Part shown: positions 1 to 9,466 of the stretch, in pieces | Position numbering within the stretch: position 1 is the stretch's first letter | How the letters are laid out: the number at the start of each line of letters is the position of its first letter | Source: a virus | DNA: 34,648 nucleotides | IMG/VR virus record: IMGVR_UViG_3300042539_000614 | Span: 1-34,648 of that record | Reading direction: 5' to 3' (one strand) | Notes under the pieces: generated by a model | Databases searched by the model: none | What the model was told of the DNA's origin: nothing | The model's input: only the letters and a program-made list of their open reading frames with translations | Program-made: the position numbers and the translations under genes

Positions 1-186
1 GCGACCTTCGCTGCCGTGCATCATGTGTCCGCTGCGCACGCCACACCCGCAGCGTTGACCCTCGCCGTCCTGCCAAGCATCCGACAGTCTACGACGTGGC
101 CCGTGCTGCTGGATATGCCGCATTGGGCGACGATCGCCGTGGCCGTAGCCCTCGCACAGCTCAACCCTGCACTTGGCTTTGCAGTA
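1..186. repeat. Terminal direct repeat, left copy (matches 34463-34648)
   Basis: The first 186 bases match the last 186 with differences only at positions 123, 160, 171 and 186 (182 of 186 identical). This is what an unmerged circular or circularly permuted assembly leaves. All four differences lie in the last 64 bases and respect the reading frame: three are synonymous third-position changes and one is Leu/Val. Confidence 0.95.
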
Positions 187-633
187 TGCGTCTGGTCGGT
201 CTTCATCACCGAGCGGACGCCGATCTTCGCTGCCCTCGCAGCGGGGCCGTGGCTACCATGGGAGTACATCGTGGCGCCCGTGGCGCTCTCCGTCGTTTGG
301 GTGCTGGCCATGCGCATAGGCAAGGCCTACGTCGATGCCGACATCGACTGGCTACAACACCCCATCCGTACCGCACTGGCAAAGCACCGCACGTCTAAGA
401 TGTGGTCGTGGTGGCTGCCGTGGGGTGGTGCTGTCGTAGCCCTGCCGCACCTGAGCGCGTGGGCGCTCGCTATGGTGGCCGTGGCCTACGGGCAGTGCCT
501 CGTGGCGCAAGACCGTGCGCGGCTCTACACAACGGCGGCTCTGCCCGTCGTGCTATCACTGACATCAATCGACCCCGTGGCACTATACGCCGTGGCGGTC
601 ATCACGTATCTAACACCAATAACAGAGGTCTAA
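1..633 (+). CDS. Polytopic membrane protein, GT-C-like (3' part; starts at 34250 across the join)
   Basis: This is the downstream part of a 281-residue protein whose 5' end lies at 34250-34648. The reading frame is continuous when the terminal repeats are merged, and position 1 is the first base of codon 72. The part here has hydrophobic segments at about residues 112-140, 150-175, 205-230 and 245-275, separated by short basic or tryptophan-rich loops, so it is an inner-membrane protein with several spans. The loop holding the TERTP motif (Glu142) resembles the acidic-residue loops of GT-C glycosyltransferases, but similarity is weak. The next gene starts one base after the stop codon. GT-C function is inference; an unrelated membrane protein is the main alternative. 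Confidence 0.7.
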   Translation, partial: ATFAAVHHVSAAHATPAALTLAVLPSIRQSTTWPVLLDMPHWATIAVAVALAQLNPALGFAVCVWSVFITERTPIFAALAAGPWLPWEYIVAPVALSVVWVLAMRIGKAYVDADIDWLQHPIRTALAKHRTSKMWSWWLPWGGAVVALPHLSAWALAMVAVAYGQCLVAQDRARLYTTAALPVVLSLTSIDPVALYAVAVITYLTPITEV

Positions 634-634
634 G

Positions 635-1237
635 GTGGCAACCTACCTGACACATGCCGGCAAGAAACACAAGATCGACATTCCGTCGGTCACGCTGCGG
701 ACGCACAAGATGATGCTTGAGTGGTCATCAAAACTCGACGCCCACGTCAAGCAGGGCAACCAAGGCGTGCAGCTGGCAGCCGTCCGCAAGATGCTCGACA
801 CGTTCCCCGAAGCGCTGGACTTCATCGATGCCGTCGGCAACGTCAACAGCGACAAGCTGCAGGCGCGTATGGACTACGTCCGTGCTGATGAAGAGCGCAA
901 AGCAGCGGCAGCTGCCGAGGCTGGCAACGATTACACGATCATGTCGGACGACGACATCCGCGACGAAGCATACAGGTGGGTCACCGAGCGTTGGCAGCAG
1001 TGGATAAAGGACAACCCGGCGGCGGCGCTGATGCTCATGTTCCAAGCTACCGACTACCCCACCGACTACGACAGTCTGCTACTGGGCATAGAGTGCATCA
1101 AAGCGACTGTGCTTTGCGATGTTGCTACGAAGGCCCTCATCGACGGCGACCTTGAATCTGACTTCTGGCAGGACGTCGACGCTGCGGAGGTGGCGGACTA
1201 CTGCACACGATTTCTCACAGCGTACAAAGCACGTTGA
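635..1237 (+). CDS. Tail assembly chaperone (lambda gpG-like position)
   Basis: This 200-residue, charged, mainly helical soluble protein sits between the tail tube and tape-measure genes, where long-tailed phages encode the chaperone that coats the tape-measure protein during tail assembly. It starts with GTG directly after the upstream stop, with GAGGT just upstream. I see no catalytic motif; the assignment rests on position, size and the overlapping downstream frame. The next frame (+1) is open from 1092 to 1538 and covers the end of this gene, the arrangement used for frameshifted gpG/gpGT pairs. A good +1 slip site, TTT followed by C, lies at 1211-1214, and shifting there would give a protein of about 300 residues. 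Confidence 0.65.
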   Translation: MATYLTHAGKKHKIDIPSVTLRTHKMMLEWSSKLDAHVKQGNQGVQLAAVRKMLDTFPEALDFIDAVGNVNSDKLQARMDYVRADEERKAAAAAEAGNDYTIMSDDDIRDEAYRWVTERWQQWIKDNPAAALMLMFQATDYPTDYDSLLLGIECIKATVLCDVATKALIDGDLESDFWQDVDAAEVADYCTRFLTAYKAR

Positions 1238-1253
1238 GTTTGAACTATGGCAG

Positions 1254-1538
1254 ATGCAGCAATGGCCGATATGGGAGCGGGAACCTAAGGATGACTATGG
1301 GGACCCGCTACCGCCTACTCGGGATTACGTCGACACCGACGTTCCCGAAGAGTGGCACACGGAAGCGCAGGCAATGAGGTACTGCGAGCCGTGGCATACG
1401 ACCGTCGATGCCGTGCTCGACATGGAGTACCTGACGTTTACACGTCGTGCGCTCCTGTGGAAGGCCGTCAACATGCGCAGACCAACGAAGAACCAACACC
1501 ACAAGATCATGCGTAACACCTTCGGAGGCCGGTACTGA
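1254..1538 (+). CDS. Second tail-chaperone frame (gpT-like), probably made by frameshift
   Basis: This frame encodes about 95 residues from its first useful ATG, rich in Trp, Arg and acidic residues. It ends in TGATG, the tape-measure start. The frame is open upstream to 1092, well inside the previous gene, and lacks a good Shine-Dalgarno site before the ATG. That favours expression as a C-terminal extension of the upstream chaperone rather than as a free protein. In lambda and many siphoviruses the equivalent T segment is reached by -1 slippage; here the geometry needs +1 (or -2). The coding part is well supported by gene packing, while the expression mode is inferred. Confidence 0.55.
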   Translation: MQQWPIWEREPKDDYGDPLPPTRDYVDTDVPEEWHTEAQAMRYCEPWHTTVDAVLDMEYLTFTRRALLWKAVNMRRPTKNQHHKIMRNTFGGRY

Positions 1539-4500
1539 TGGCGAACGAACTCAAATACAAAATCGTTGCGGACACGTCTGGCGTTATCAAGAGCGTCGCC
1601 GATGCGGAGAAGGCCATCGACAAAATCGGTGATAAGAAAATCAAGGTCACCGCAGACACGACGACAGCGTCGAAGCAGATAGGGTCGCTGGATAAGGACA
1701 TCAACGCACTAAGTGGCGACGTGAAAATCAACGTCGACACGGCAGGCGCCCAGGCTAGCATCGGCAACTTGACGAAGTCAGTCAAGAACCTAGACGATCA
1801 GGCTGGGTCTACATCGTCGACGTTCTCTGCATTTTCTGCGGGCGTCGGCGGTGCCATCGGTTCGATTGCGTCACAGGCCATCGGCAACATCGCAAGCGGG
1901 CTCAAGGAAGGCGCACTGCGTGCCGACGAGTTTGGCGATTCGTTGTCCGTAGCATTCCGTCAACAGGGAATCACGGACATCGAGGGTGAGATCACACGTG
2001 TGAACGACGCAGCCGTCAACCTTGCAAACTCGCTAGGTCTGCCGGCTGCACGCACCAAAGAACTCGCGGTCAATGTCGCATCATTGGGCGGTGTGACAGG
2101 CAAGCAGGCCGACGACCTGACGAAGCTATCTGCGGGGCTGGAGGTGTTCACCAACGGCGCCGTCAAAGGCGAGGCCGTAGTAAAGGCATTCAGCCGTGGC
2201 ATTGCAGACCCCGAAGGCGCTGCGGCTATCGAGAACCTGACAAAGAAATACCCACAGCTGGCCGACACGCTGAAGTCTAACCTTGACCCTGCGCAGAAGC
2301 TTGCACAGGCAAACCTCGTGCTCGGCAAGTCGTTTGCAGAGGTCGAAGCGCAGCAGGGCGACGTCGGTGGCACACTTAACAAGCTATCGAATCAGGTCAA
2401 CGAAGCATTTGAACAGATCGGTACGCAGCTACTTGAATCCCTCGCACCGCTGGCGCAGTCGATACAGCCGATTACGGAAGGCATCATCTCGGCATTCCAA
2501 GCGTTTGCCCCCGTGCTTACGACCATCGTCGATAACTTCGACATCATCGGGCCGGCAGTGCTTACGGCTGCGCTCGCGTTCGGTGCTTATCAAATCGCGA
2601 TCAACGCAGCAAGCACGGCAACGAAGATAGTAACGGCCGTAACCGCAGCATGGGAGGCAGTTCTTGCGGCTAACCCTGTCGGCCTTATCGCGGCTGCGGT
2701 CGTGGTAGCAACGGCGGCCATTATCGCACTTGCCGACGCCATGAACATCACGGCCGAGGAAGCCCTTGCAAATGCCGAAGCTGAGAAGAAGGTCATCGAG
2801 CAACAGATCGACGCTAACAAACAACGACAGGAATCTGTCAAGTCCACAAAGGGCTTGGTTGACGAATATGACAAACTGTCGAAGAAGTCAAAGCTGACCG
2901 TTGAAGAACAAAAGCGGATGCAGCAGATACAGGGCCAGCTTGACAAGCAGTACCCCAACCTGATCGATCAAACAAAGTCGTTCGCCGACAACCTCAACGG
3001 TGTCCAAGAGGTCGGAAAGCTGGCTACGGCTGAGCTGGAGAAGCTAGGCAAGGAAGGCGACGCCCTCGCAAAGCAGCTGGAGAAGGCCACACGAAGCATA
3101 GCATTCGCGGCACGAAACGCAGCCATTGAAGCGCTGACAGATACCACGGGATTGTCCGTAGGTATCTTCGGCAGCAGAGCGCTTGCCAAAGCTGGCGACG
3201 ATTTCAAAGCGGCGCTGTTCAAAGCCGTAACACCGGACGACGTACAAAAGGCGTTTGCACAGTTCAGCGAAACGATCAACACGCTGGGCGTCGATGCTGA
3301 AGATCTCAACGAAATATACACCAAGGCTGTTGCAGCTCGCGACAAGTCAATTTCGGCATTGGCACGGAGCACTGAAGACGCGGTCGATGCGCAGAACAAA
3401 CTTGCGCCACCGCCGCCTGTACTTGACCCCGACGCTGCGGAGAAAGCAAAGAAGGCAGCGGAACGGCTGGCCGAACTGAACAAGCAACTGGAGGCTACAC
3501 GAACAGAGCGCGCGAAGGCATCTGAGATAGGTTTCATCAAAGACTCTGCGTTGCTCGATGCCGAAGAGCAAGCGCTTGCAATTCTCAAGATCAATGAGAA
3601 GTACGACCGACTTGCAATCCAGCGCCAGCTGGACGCCATCAAGGGACAAGGCAAAGTCGAGGCCGCACAACGTGCCATCTTGAACGAGCAGCTGCTGACC
3701 CTTGACGACAAGTATGGACGCGAGCGTACAAAGCTTATCAACGATCAATTCCGCAAGGCCGAAGAAGCCAACGCCAAAGAGTTCGACGAATCATGGCAGG
3801 GCATCCTTGACAATCTCAAAAAAGAAGCCGAAGACTACGCGGCCCTGTTAAAGTTCGAGCAGGACACGGCAGCAGCGTCGTTCGCTAATTCTTTCGAGGG
3901 CATTTCTACGGATGCAGCTAAGGCGTTTAGTAGTGCCATCAATGAGCTCGACTTCAACGTAGCAACCGCAGGCGCTGCGGACTTCTTAAAGCAGCAAGAA
4001 GAAATCAACAAGGCCCTTGCGGACGGCACGCTATCGTATCAAGATGCCATCGCCAAGCTGGGCGAACTCTCGCAGGAGCAAACGGACGTCATCGGGCAGC
4101 TCGCCGCAAGTCTTGCGCCTGCATTCGATGAGGTCTCCAAGATTTACGAGAAGGCCGCAGCCGATGCAGCCGCAAGCGGAAAGAGCGTCGAAGATATTGG
4201 CGCCCGTCTGGCCGTTGCAACGGCATCGTCGTTTGCTGGGCTGGTCGCTTCTGGTGAGGACGCAAGCAAGGCAGTCGCAAAAGCAGCGCTTGCAAGTCTC
4301 GACGCTCTGGTGCCTATCCTCGTGGCGCAGATCACCGGCTTGTCGCTGGCGTCTGCCGAGTCGGTAGCGACCGCAGGCGCTGCTGGTATTGCCAAGGCGG
4401 CTATCCTTACGGCCATCTTGAAAGGCTTGGTCGCCGCAGCACGGGCATCGGCAGGGTTTGCCGAAGGTGGTTACACGGGCACGGGCGGCAAGTACGAGCC

Positions 4501-4825
4501 GGCAGGCGTCGTACACCGTGGCGAGTTCGTCATGCCGCAGACGATCACCCGCAAGAACCGCGGCCTGCTCGAACACATCTACGCCGACAAGCCATTGGCA
4601 GAGTTCCCCGGCCTGGCTGCGATGTTGGCAACGAACGGCGTATCTTCGCCCGTTGGGCTGCAGCGCGAGAATGACGCCCTGCGATCGGAGCTGCGGGCCA
4701 TCCGTACGCAGCTGCAGACGATGGAGACGCTGCACAAATCGGCACATGAGCTTACCGTCCATGCCGATCACGGCACGACGTTGAAGGCCATGCGCAAAGC
4801 ACAAATCCGCAACCTACGAGGCTAA
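1538..4825 (+). CDS. Tail tape measure protein
   Basis: At 1095 residues this is the longest gene here. It has the usual tape-measure build: Ala-rich helical and coiled-coil stretches, two hydrophobic segments at about residues 340-355 and 380-400, a long charged coiled coil after about 400, and a C-terminal Gly-rich motif with [11 protein letters not shown] near residue 990 that recurs in many tape-measure proteins. The protein fixes tail length and may help DNA cross the host envelope. Using roughly 0.15 nm per residue for the family, the tail would be near 160 nm. The ATG overlaps the preceding stop, so translation is probably coupled to the chaperones. I see no lysozyme or peptidase motif. 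Confidence 0.95.
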   Translation: MANELKYKIVADTSGVIKSVADAEKAIDKIGDKKIKVTADTTTASKQIGSLDKDINALSGDVKINVDTAGAQASIGNLTKSVKNLDDQAGSTSSTFSAFSAGVGGAIGSIASQAIGNIASGLKEGALRADEFGDSLSVAFRQQGITDIEGEITRVNDAAVNLANSLGLPAARTKELAVNVASLGGVTGKQADDLTKLSAGLEVFTNGAVKGEAVVKAFSRGIADPEGAAAIENLTKKYPQLADTLKSNLDPAQKLAQANLVLGKSFAEVEAQQGDVGGTLNKLSNQVNEAFEQIGTQLLESLAPLAQSIQPITEGIISAFQAFAPVLTTIVDNFDIIGPAVLTAALAFGAYQIAINAASTATKIVTAVTAAWEAVLAANPVGLIAAAVVVATAAIIALADAMNITAEEALANAEAEKKVIEQQIDANKQRQESVKSTKGLVDEYDKLSKKSKLTVEEQKRMQQIQGQLDKQYPNLIDQTKSFADNLNGVQEVGKLATAELEKLGKEGDALAKQLEKATRSIAFAARNAAIEALTDTTGLSVGIFGSRALAKAGDDFKAALFKAVTPDDVQKAFAQFSETINTLGVDAEDLNEIYTKAVAARDKSISALARSTEDAVDAQNKLAPPPPVLDPDAAEKAKKAAERLAELNKQLEATRTERAKASEIGFIKDSALLDAEEQALAILKINEKYDRLAIQRQLDAIKGQGKVEAAQRAILNEQLLTLDDKYGRERTKLINDQFRKAEEANAKEFDESWQGILDNLKKEAEDYAALLKFEQDTAAASFANSFEGISTDAAKAFSSAINELDFNVATAGAADFLKQQEEINKALADGTLSYQDAIAKLGELSQEQTDVIGQLAASLAPAFDEVSKIYEKAAADAAASGKSVEDIGARLAVATASSFAGLVASGEDASKAVAKAALASLDALVPILVAQITGLSLASAESVATAGAAGIAKAAILTAILKGLVAAARASAGFAEGGYTGTGGKYEPAGVVHRGEFVMPQTITRKNRGLLEHIYADKPLAEFPGLAAMLATNGVSSPVGLQRENDALRSELRAIRTQLQTMETLHKSAHELTVHADHGTTLKAMRKAQIRNLRG

Positions 4826-4827
4826 CG

Positions 4828-5322
4828 ATGGCAGCCAAAACAGACTGGACACTTACCCTCTACGGCGCTACGGTCGACCCTGCGACGACGGCCTACACCA
4901 TGGCGACCGCTTCGACGGTCAACGCCTACACGGGCGCGGCGTCTTACACGGTCTACATCACGCAACCGCAAGCGCAGTGGGCACTAGAGAACGAACTGCT
5001 CACGGACATCAGCGGGTGGCAGGTCGGCAACGTCACGAGGCGCCGACGATTCAGCGTGCAATGCTACCCATTCGACTACGGCACGACGGTGTCCGGCGCT
5101 CCCGCCGCTGGTGTGCAGGACTTGGACAACGTCGATGCACTCGCGGATCTGATCGCAGGAAAGAAGTACCTGTGGGCTGTCATCACGGGCGGCGTTCGTT
5201 CGTGGCCGTCGACGGCAGGACAGGTGCACCCTGTCAACGTCACGGGATTCTCCGAGACCGTCAACGCATCGGCAGGGACGCGAGGCCTGACCATTGACAT
5301 TGAGCTGCGAGGTCGCCAGTAA
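4828..5322 (+). CDS. Tail protein of unknown function (tail-tip region)
   Basis: This 164-residue protein looks beta-rich, with alternating polar and hydrophobic residues and many Thr, Val and Tyr, no membrane segment and no known catalytic motif. It starts two bases after the tape-measure stop, and its own stop overlaps the next start (TAATG). In siphoviruses this slot usually holds a distal tail protein, so a tail-tip structural role is likely, but I do not recognise the family. Confidence 0.7.
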   Translation: MAAKTDWTLTLYGATVDPATTAYTMATASTVNAYTGAASYTVYITQPQAQWALENELLTDISGWQVGNVTRRRRFSVQCYPFDYGTTVSGAPAAGVQDLDNVDALADLIAGKKYLWAVITGGVRSWPSTAGQVHPVNVTGFSETVNASAGTRGLTIDIELRGRQ

Positions 5323-7076
5323 TGGGCACGATATACCGCAAGCAGTGGACGGCTACCAACGGCCACACGTACACGCTCGACATCGTGCCCTACGACACAG
5401 ACACCGACGAGACGACTGTCGTAACGCTGTCGGCAGCAGACGCCAACCTAGTCGAAGTCGGTACGATTACACACGCGTTCGACGAGTTGCCCGTGGGCCT
5501 GATGACGCCGCCGTCGATGACGTGCAAGGTCGTAATCAACAGACTCCCGTCAGCGCTGCAAACCGCCCTACGGGCTAAGTTCATAGAGTTTGCAGGGCCG
5601 GGTGGGTACGTGGCGCGTAACCTGTTCATCCTTAAATCAGACTACGGCGTGGCCGGTGCTGTCAACGTGGTATTCTGCGGTGTGCAAGCGCGTATCAATT
5701 CTCAGAGCTACCAGCGGCAGTCTGGCGAGTACATCGTCGAAATCGAACTGCAGGACGCAATGCAGTGGACAATGTCCAGCATCAAACCATCCAACAGCCT
5801 AGCGTGGACAGGACTGCAGGAATCGACGCGCAAGATACGCCGCATCGCGTGGGAGCTGCGAGCGCCCAACGTCGGCGACGGACTGTATGATGCCGTCTAC
5901 GATACGGGCCTGACGAACCTCGACGAACGTCTGGAGTTTCACACGTGGGAACAGTCGTTCGGTGCGATCATGGACTACATCAGCCAGGAGGCTAAGAAGA
6001 TGTCCATCCGTTCGACGTCGACGTTCAACACGGCGGACTATGGCCTCGACTGGGAGTCTTCGGACGCCCTCGGTATCATGCAGCTGTACAATACGAACGG
6101 CTGGACGGTAGCATCTGGCAGGCCCCGAGGCTCGACGCTGACGAATGCGACGACGTACCTGTGCACGCACATAACTCAGAACGGGCAGACCATCGGCGGG
6201 CTGGCGTCGCCACAAGACAAGTACGGGTGGACACGATACGAGTCGTGGTGGGATTTTTTCAAGGACATCAGCGAAACGATGTTTTTGAAAGTGTCTTACA
6301 AGTACGCCATCGACACGGTCATCGAGCCGGGCGTCGTCAACGTCACGTGGGAGATACGCCCCGTCATCTCTACAAATGTGGCGACTGTCGACATCATGGA
6401 CAGCCTGGACGAGCCGAACATCGAAGAGACGGCATCGGCGATCGGGCGCTGTGAAACCCGCTTCGCTGCTGAGTACGGCGACGCTACGGTTACGCAGCAC
6501 ATCGCCAACGCGGGCGTGGCCCGTGCTGACAGGCAGTACACTGTCGACATGGTCATGCACAACGTGCCGCTGTTCAAGGGCCAACGCGAGGACCTGCGCT
6601 TCGGCATCGACCCGTACATCGCAGAGCCCGGCCTGCAGCACTGCAATCAGTTCTGGTTCTGGGACACGTCCGTAAGCCCGAATGAGATCGTCAAGGTTCA
6701 CGAGAACATGAAGATCAAGTGGGGCGCCGGATCTGGCGACGCCTTCGACTACAACGCCCTCATCGCTGACACGCCACCTTACGACAAGGAAGCGCATAAC
6801 GCGTGGGCTATTGAGGTGCAACGCACTACGGGAATGCCCGCATCGCTGGCAAATGCCTACGTGTCTTTGTTCGGTGACGACAACCTTGCAACCGTCGAGA
6901 TACGGACGCGGCTCATGGACTACCGCATGTTCGTCGGCGACCGCATGACGATCAGCGGGCAGGTGACGTCAGACGTTCCACATCTCGCATGGTCAAACGC
7001 CGTCATCACGTCCGTAGAGACCGACGTAACAGCTGGCACGCAGACCGTGATATTTATGCTCATACCGACGCCCTAA
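5322..7076 (+). CDS. Probable tail-tip or baseplate hub protein
   Basis: This 584-residue protein is rich in Trp, Tyr, Thr and Asp with a beta-sheet-like pattern and no signal peptide or membrane segment. Its place, second after the tape measure, is where siphoviruses encode the baseplate hub or tail-associated (Tal-like) protein that joins the tail tube to the adsorption apparatus. The N-terminal 170 residues read as a separate small beta domain, before a helix-rich stretch and a long mixed region. I cannot see a peptidoglycan-degrading motif. The start overlaps the preceding stop. Role inferred from position. Confidence 0.65.
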   Translation: MGTIYRKQWTATNGHTYTLDIVPYDTDTDETTVVTLSAADANLVEVGTITHAFDELPVGLMTPPSMTCKVVINRLPSALQTALRAKFIEFAGPGGYVARNLFILKSDYGVAGAVNVVFCGVQARINSQSYQRQSGEYIVEIELQDAMQWTMSSIKPSNSLAWTGLQESTRKIRRIAWELRAPNVGDGLYDAVYDTGLTNLDERLEFHTWEQSFGAIMDYISQEAKKMSIRSTSTFNTADYGLDWESSDALGIMQLYNTNGWTVASGRPRGSTLTNATTYLCTHITQNGQTIGGLASPQDKYGWTRYESWWDFFKDISETMFLKVSYKYAIDTVIEPGVVNVTWEIRPVISTNVATVDIMDSLDEPNIEETASAIGRCETRFAAEYGDATVTQHIANAGVARADRQYTVDMVMHNVPLFKGQREDLRFGIDPYIAEPGLQHCNQFWFWDTSVSPNEIVKVHENMKIKWGAGSGDAFDYNALIADTPPYDKEAHNAWAIEVQRTTGMPASLANAYVSLFGDDNLATVEIRTRLMDYRMFVGDRMTISGQVTSDVPHLAWSNAVITSVETDVTAGTQTVIFMLIPTP

Positions 7077-7078
7077 CT

Positions 7079-7828
7079 ATGCCCATCAATGACCCGATCA
7101 GAGACCGCAAGGTAGCGCCTAACTCGCTAGCGTTCCCCATTGCAGGAGCGGCAGGTGGCGCCGTGTCGTCATCGACGTACCAGTCGGCCGTGCAAAACGT
7201 GGTGAACAACACCGTCGTCTATGCTGACTCCGAGGTACAGAACCGCGACCGCCACGCCCTATCGACGGCAGACCGCGAGGCCGAACACCGCAGCAAGGCA
7301 TGGGTGGGCGACTGGCACCGCGTCATCGACTGGGACATCGCCGTAGATCAGGACATCACCAACAACACGTGGGATCCGCTGCGCTTCAGTAACGAGGCTA
7401 TGCGGGCGATGGGGGCTATGTCGACACCGACGTCGTGGTCGTGGAAGGTCGCACCAGGGTGGGAGGGCACGTACTTTTTATACGCTTTCCTCTGCATCAA
7501 CATCACAACGGCGGCAGCCGTCGGGGCCGTGCGCCTCGGTATCATCGTCAACGGGACGCTGCGCACGGTCATAGACCGCGTCGACGCCGAGATCAGCGGT
7601 GACGATGCGGCCTTCGTACGTGACTGCATCGTACGTGGTGGGCGCAACGTGTCGCTTGCCGTCGGTGACGTCGTGCAGATCGCCGTGAACTTCGGCGGCG
7701 CGGTAGGCAACGCCACGTATCTGCATCCCTCATCGGTCGTTGGCTACGTCAGCGGCTTCCGGACTATGTGCGGCTTTGACCATATCATCAACACGCAAGA
7801 CGACATCGACGGCTACGCATTCACCTAA
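7079..7828 (+). CDS. Possible receptor-binding tail protein with C1q/TNF-like beta domain
   Basis: The chosen ATG lies two bases after the upstream stop; the same frame is open further upstream but only inside the previous gene. The 249-residue product has a short N-terminal segment, a charged helical stretch at about residues 45-75 that could form a trimeric coiled coil, and a C-terminal beta domain. The pattern Gly-x-Tyr-phe with later Arg-Leu-Gly-Ile and Val-Asn-Gly strands resembles C1q/TNF-like jelly rolls used as phage receptor-binding domains. Placement at the end of the tail operon fits a host-recognition role. The fold assignment is by eye and tentative. Confidence 0.5.
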   Translation: MPINDPIRDRKVAPNSLAFPIAGAAGGAVSSSTYQSAVQNVVNNTVVYADSEVQNRDRHALSTADREAEHRSKAWVGDWHRVIDWDIAVDQDITNNTWDPLRFSNEAMRAMGAMSTPTSWSWKVAPGWEGTYFLYAFLCINITTAAAVGAVRLGIIVNGTLRTVIDRVDAEISGDDAAFVRDCIVRGGRNVSLAVGDVVQIAVNFGGAVGNATYLHPSSVVGYVSGFRTMCGFDHIINTQDDIDGYAFT

Positions 7829-7837
7829 GGACACATC

Positions 7838-8365
7838 ATGAGCTGCATACCACAGACACCCATCGCATCGCGTTACCTCGACTCCGGCTGGACCTCGTTC
7901 GTTACGCCCATCGACACCACGAACGCCATCGGCATCGGAGAGCCTACACACGCCGAGGTTCTCGTTGTGCCGGGCATGGCGACGACGACGCAAGAGCCGG
8001 GCCGCATCGTACAGATCCAGATCGAGGAGACGGCAGGATCGTCGGCCAACCTCAAAAAGGCCGACCTGCTGCTGCTCTTGTGGACACGTGCAACGTCTGC
8101 ACCGACAACGCCGACGCTAAACACCGTCTACAACCCGTCGACGACGAACTACATCGGCGCGTTCAAGATCGCAGAAGCGGACTATGTGCGTTGGTCGGAC
8201 ACCGTATGGCAAGCGACGATCAAACCGAGTCACGTCTTCACGTCAGGGTCGGATGCTGTTGCATCGGACTTCCACTGCGTCGTCTTGTCCAACGAATCCA
8301 GCGCCATCACCTACGCGGCATCGGCTGCGCTGCGGGTGCGCATCGTTACCGAGCCGGGCGTGTGA
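7838..8365 (+). CDS. Hypothetical tail-associated protein
   Basis: This 175-residue protein is rich in Thr, Ala and Ser and looks beta-structured, with no membrane span or recognised motif. It follows the putative receptor-binding protein after nine bases and overlaps the next small gene in a GTGA junction. By context it is probably a virion component of the tail tip or an accessory to host recognition. I do not recognise the family. Confidence 0.6.
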   Translation: MSCIPQTPIASRYLDSGWTSFVTPIDTTNAIGIGEPTHAEVLVVPGMATTTQEPGRIVQIQIEETAGSSANLKKADLLLLLWTRATSAPTTPTLNTVYNPSTTNYIGAFKIAEADYVRWSDTVWQATIKPSHVFTSGSDAVASDFHCVVLSNESSAITYAASAALRVRIVTEPGV

Positions 8366-8571
8366 CAGCGCAAGAACCGCAGACAGTAGATCAGATGGCC
8401 GGTGTTGTGTGGACATCTGACTACGTGCTGGATGACATGCCTAAGCGCAGCGTGCAGCGTGCTAAGATTCTGGCCCTACGGATGCACTGGTGGCATGAGC
8501 TGCACAAGCTCGGGCATTACGTCCCGTCGTGGTCGATGACTGCGGCATGGGAGGGCGAACGTAGCCACTGA
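8362..8571 (+). CDS. Small hypothetical protein at the end of the tail operon
   Basis: The product is 69 residues. I chose the GTG that forms a GTGA overlap with the preceding stop because this junction recurs across the genome; an ATG 33 bases downstream is the alternative. The C-terminal half is rich in Trp and His around a short helix (residues 30-50). It resembles the small soluble proteins often found after tail genes but has no motif I can name. The terminator 18 bases downstream marks the end of the late transcript. Confidence 0.5.
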   Translation: MTAQEPQTVDQMAGVVWTSDYVLDDMPKRSVQRAKILALRMHWWHELHKLGHYVPSWSMTAAWEGERSH

Positions 8572-8588
8572 CGACGCGAGTATATGAC

Positions 8589-8620
8589 ACCCCGTACGGG
8601 CATACTGTACGGGGTTTTTT
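8589..8620 (+). terminator. Rho-independent terminator after the tail operon
   Basis: CCCCGTAC (8590-8597) pairs with GTACGGGG (8607-8614) around a nine-base loop and is followed directly by six T. An A-T pair can extend the stem by one. This is the clearest terminator in the window and separates the late tail genes from the small early genes. Confidence 0.93.
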
Positions 8621-8632
8621 CGTCTATAACAG

Positions 8633-8668
8633 AAAATAGTTTACACGCAAGTTTTTTTTATCGGACAG
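8633..8668 (+). promoter_or_regulatory. Putative promoter/operator upstream of the small-gene operon
   Basis: This AT-rich leader directly follows the terminator. It holds AAAATAGTTTACA (8633-8645), a run of eight T, and TATCGGACAG (8659-8668). Both short motifs recur, the second inverted, in the only other comparable AT-rich leader, ahead of the portal gene at 22.2 kb. The TTTACA could be a -35 element, but no -10 box lies at standard spacing, so the exact promoter is uncertain. Confidence 0.5.
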
Positions 8669-8729
8669 AGGCCGTATGTTGCAACTGTTCACGATGGACG
8701 TGGACGTAAACAACAACACGGAGACGGAC

Positions 8730-9152
8730 ATGGAAACGATAGCAGTCACACCCACAGCAGTAGCCACAGCCGCGTACATCGTACGCCACATGCCACTAGG
8801 CGACGGACGCACAGTATACGATCTGCTCGTACATGCGGAGTCACGCCACGCACTGGACGTATGCGACGCCTATGGGCGCGGCGAAGCTACCGAGCAGGAT
8901 CTTGAGCGCGAAATAAATGCCATTGGACTGCTCGACGGCGGCGACTATCACATGCAGCGTACCGCGGCTATGGCCGTAGAGTACGCCTTAGCTGGCGAGG
9001 TCGATAGTGCCGCCTGGGTCGCGGCAGGCGCTGTGGCGGTAGCAAAATGGGTAGCCGAGAAGCCAGCCGCACGTCGCGCTGGAATGCTGGTTGCTCTCCC
9101 TCCAGATGCCGACGCACTAGCATGGACGAAGGGATATATCGAATCACTGTAA
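8730..9152 (+). CDS. Hypothetical early protein
   Basis: The product is 140 residues from an ATG preceded by GGAG at 8720-8723. In-frame ATGs at 8676 and 8694 would add 18 or 12 residues but lack such a site; the 8676 start would be close to the putative promoter. The sequence is Ala-rich and helical, with an acidic middle, no clear membrane span and no catalytic motif. It is the first gene of the leftward half of the replication region and could be an early host-takeover protein, but I do not recognise it. Confidence 0.6.
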   Translation: METIAVTPTAVATAAYIVRHMPLGDGRTVYDLLVHAESRHALDVCDAYGRGEATEQDLEREINAIGLLDGGDYHMQRTAAMAVEYALAGEVDSAAWVAAGAVAVAKWVAEKPAARRAGMLVALPPDADALAWTKGYIESL

Positions 9153-9184
9153 TTTTTCACAGAACTTCACACGGGAGTACAGAC

Positions 9185-9403
9185 ATGCCACGCTATATCA
9201 TCCAATCGCTCGAGTACGGCACAAATTGGGTCGACGAGGCTAACGCAGACTTTGACACACTAGCAGGGGCCGAGGCTGGTTTACAGTCACTGGTCGATGT
9301 ATGCTGCTATGACGCCGATTGCCTGCGGATCATCGAGGAAGAGCCGATTCCACCCCAGGCGCGTGAATATCCCAACCTTATGAGCCAGTTTTTTACGCGA
9401 TAA
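9185..9403 (+). CDS. Small acidic hypothetical protein
   Basis: The product is 72 residues, acidic, with a Cys-Cys pair and an upstream GGAG site (CGGGAGTACAGAC before ATG). It looks like a small mixed alpha/beta protein and has no motif I can name. It belongs to the series of very short genes after the first early gene. About 60 bases without an evident gene follow it. Confidence 0.6.
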   Translation: MPRYIIQSLEYGTNWVDEANADFDTLAGAEAGLQSLVDVCCYDADCLRIIEEEPIPPQAREYPNLMSQFFTR

Positions 9404-9466
9404 CACCCGCAGGGGCGCGGCTGCACAACGCGCAAGAACAACGTAACCAACGCACGGAGTGCTCGC

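Noticed and set aside
2968-4804. Two minus-strand open frames of 257 codons opposite the tape measure
   Set aside because: Ser/Ala- or Arg/Gln-rich shadows of an Ala-rich coding sequence, with no ribosome site or neighbour organisation.
5799-6821. Long minus-strand open frame of 340 codons opposite the hub gene
   Set aside because: It is antisense to a well-supported gene. Its Arg-, Val- and His-rich composition is what reverse reading of this codon usage gives, and it has no domain motif or start signal.
8572-8729. Gap between the tail and early operons checked for a gene or tRNA
   Set aside because: It holds only the terminator and the AT-rich promoter-like segment; no cloverleaf or other frame is supported.
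9404-9466. Possible extra micro-gene or hairpin
   Set aside because: The sequence is short, with no start supported by a ribosome site and no convincing stem.
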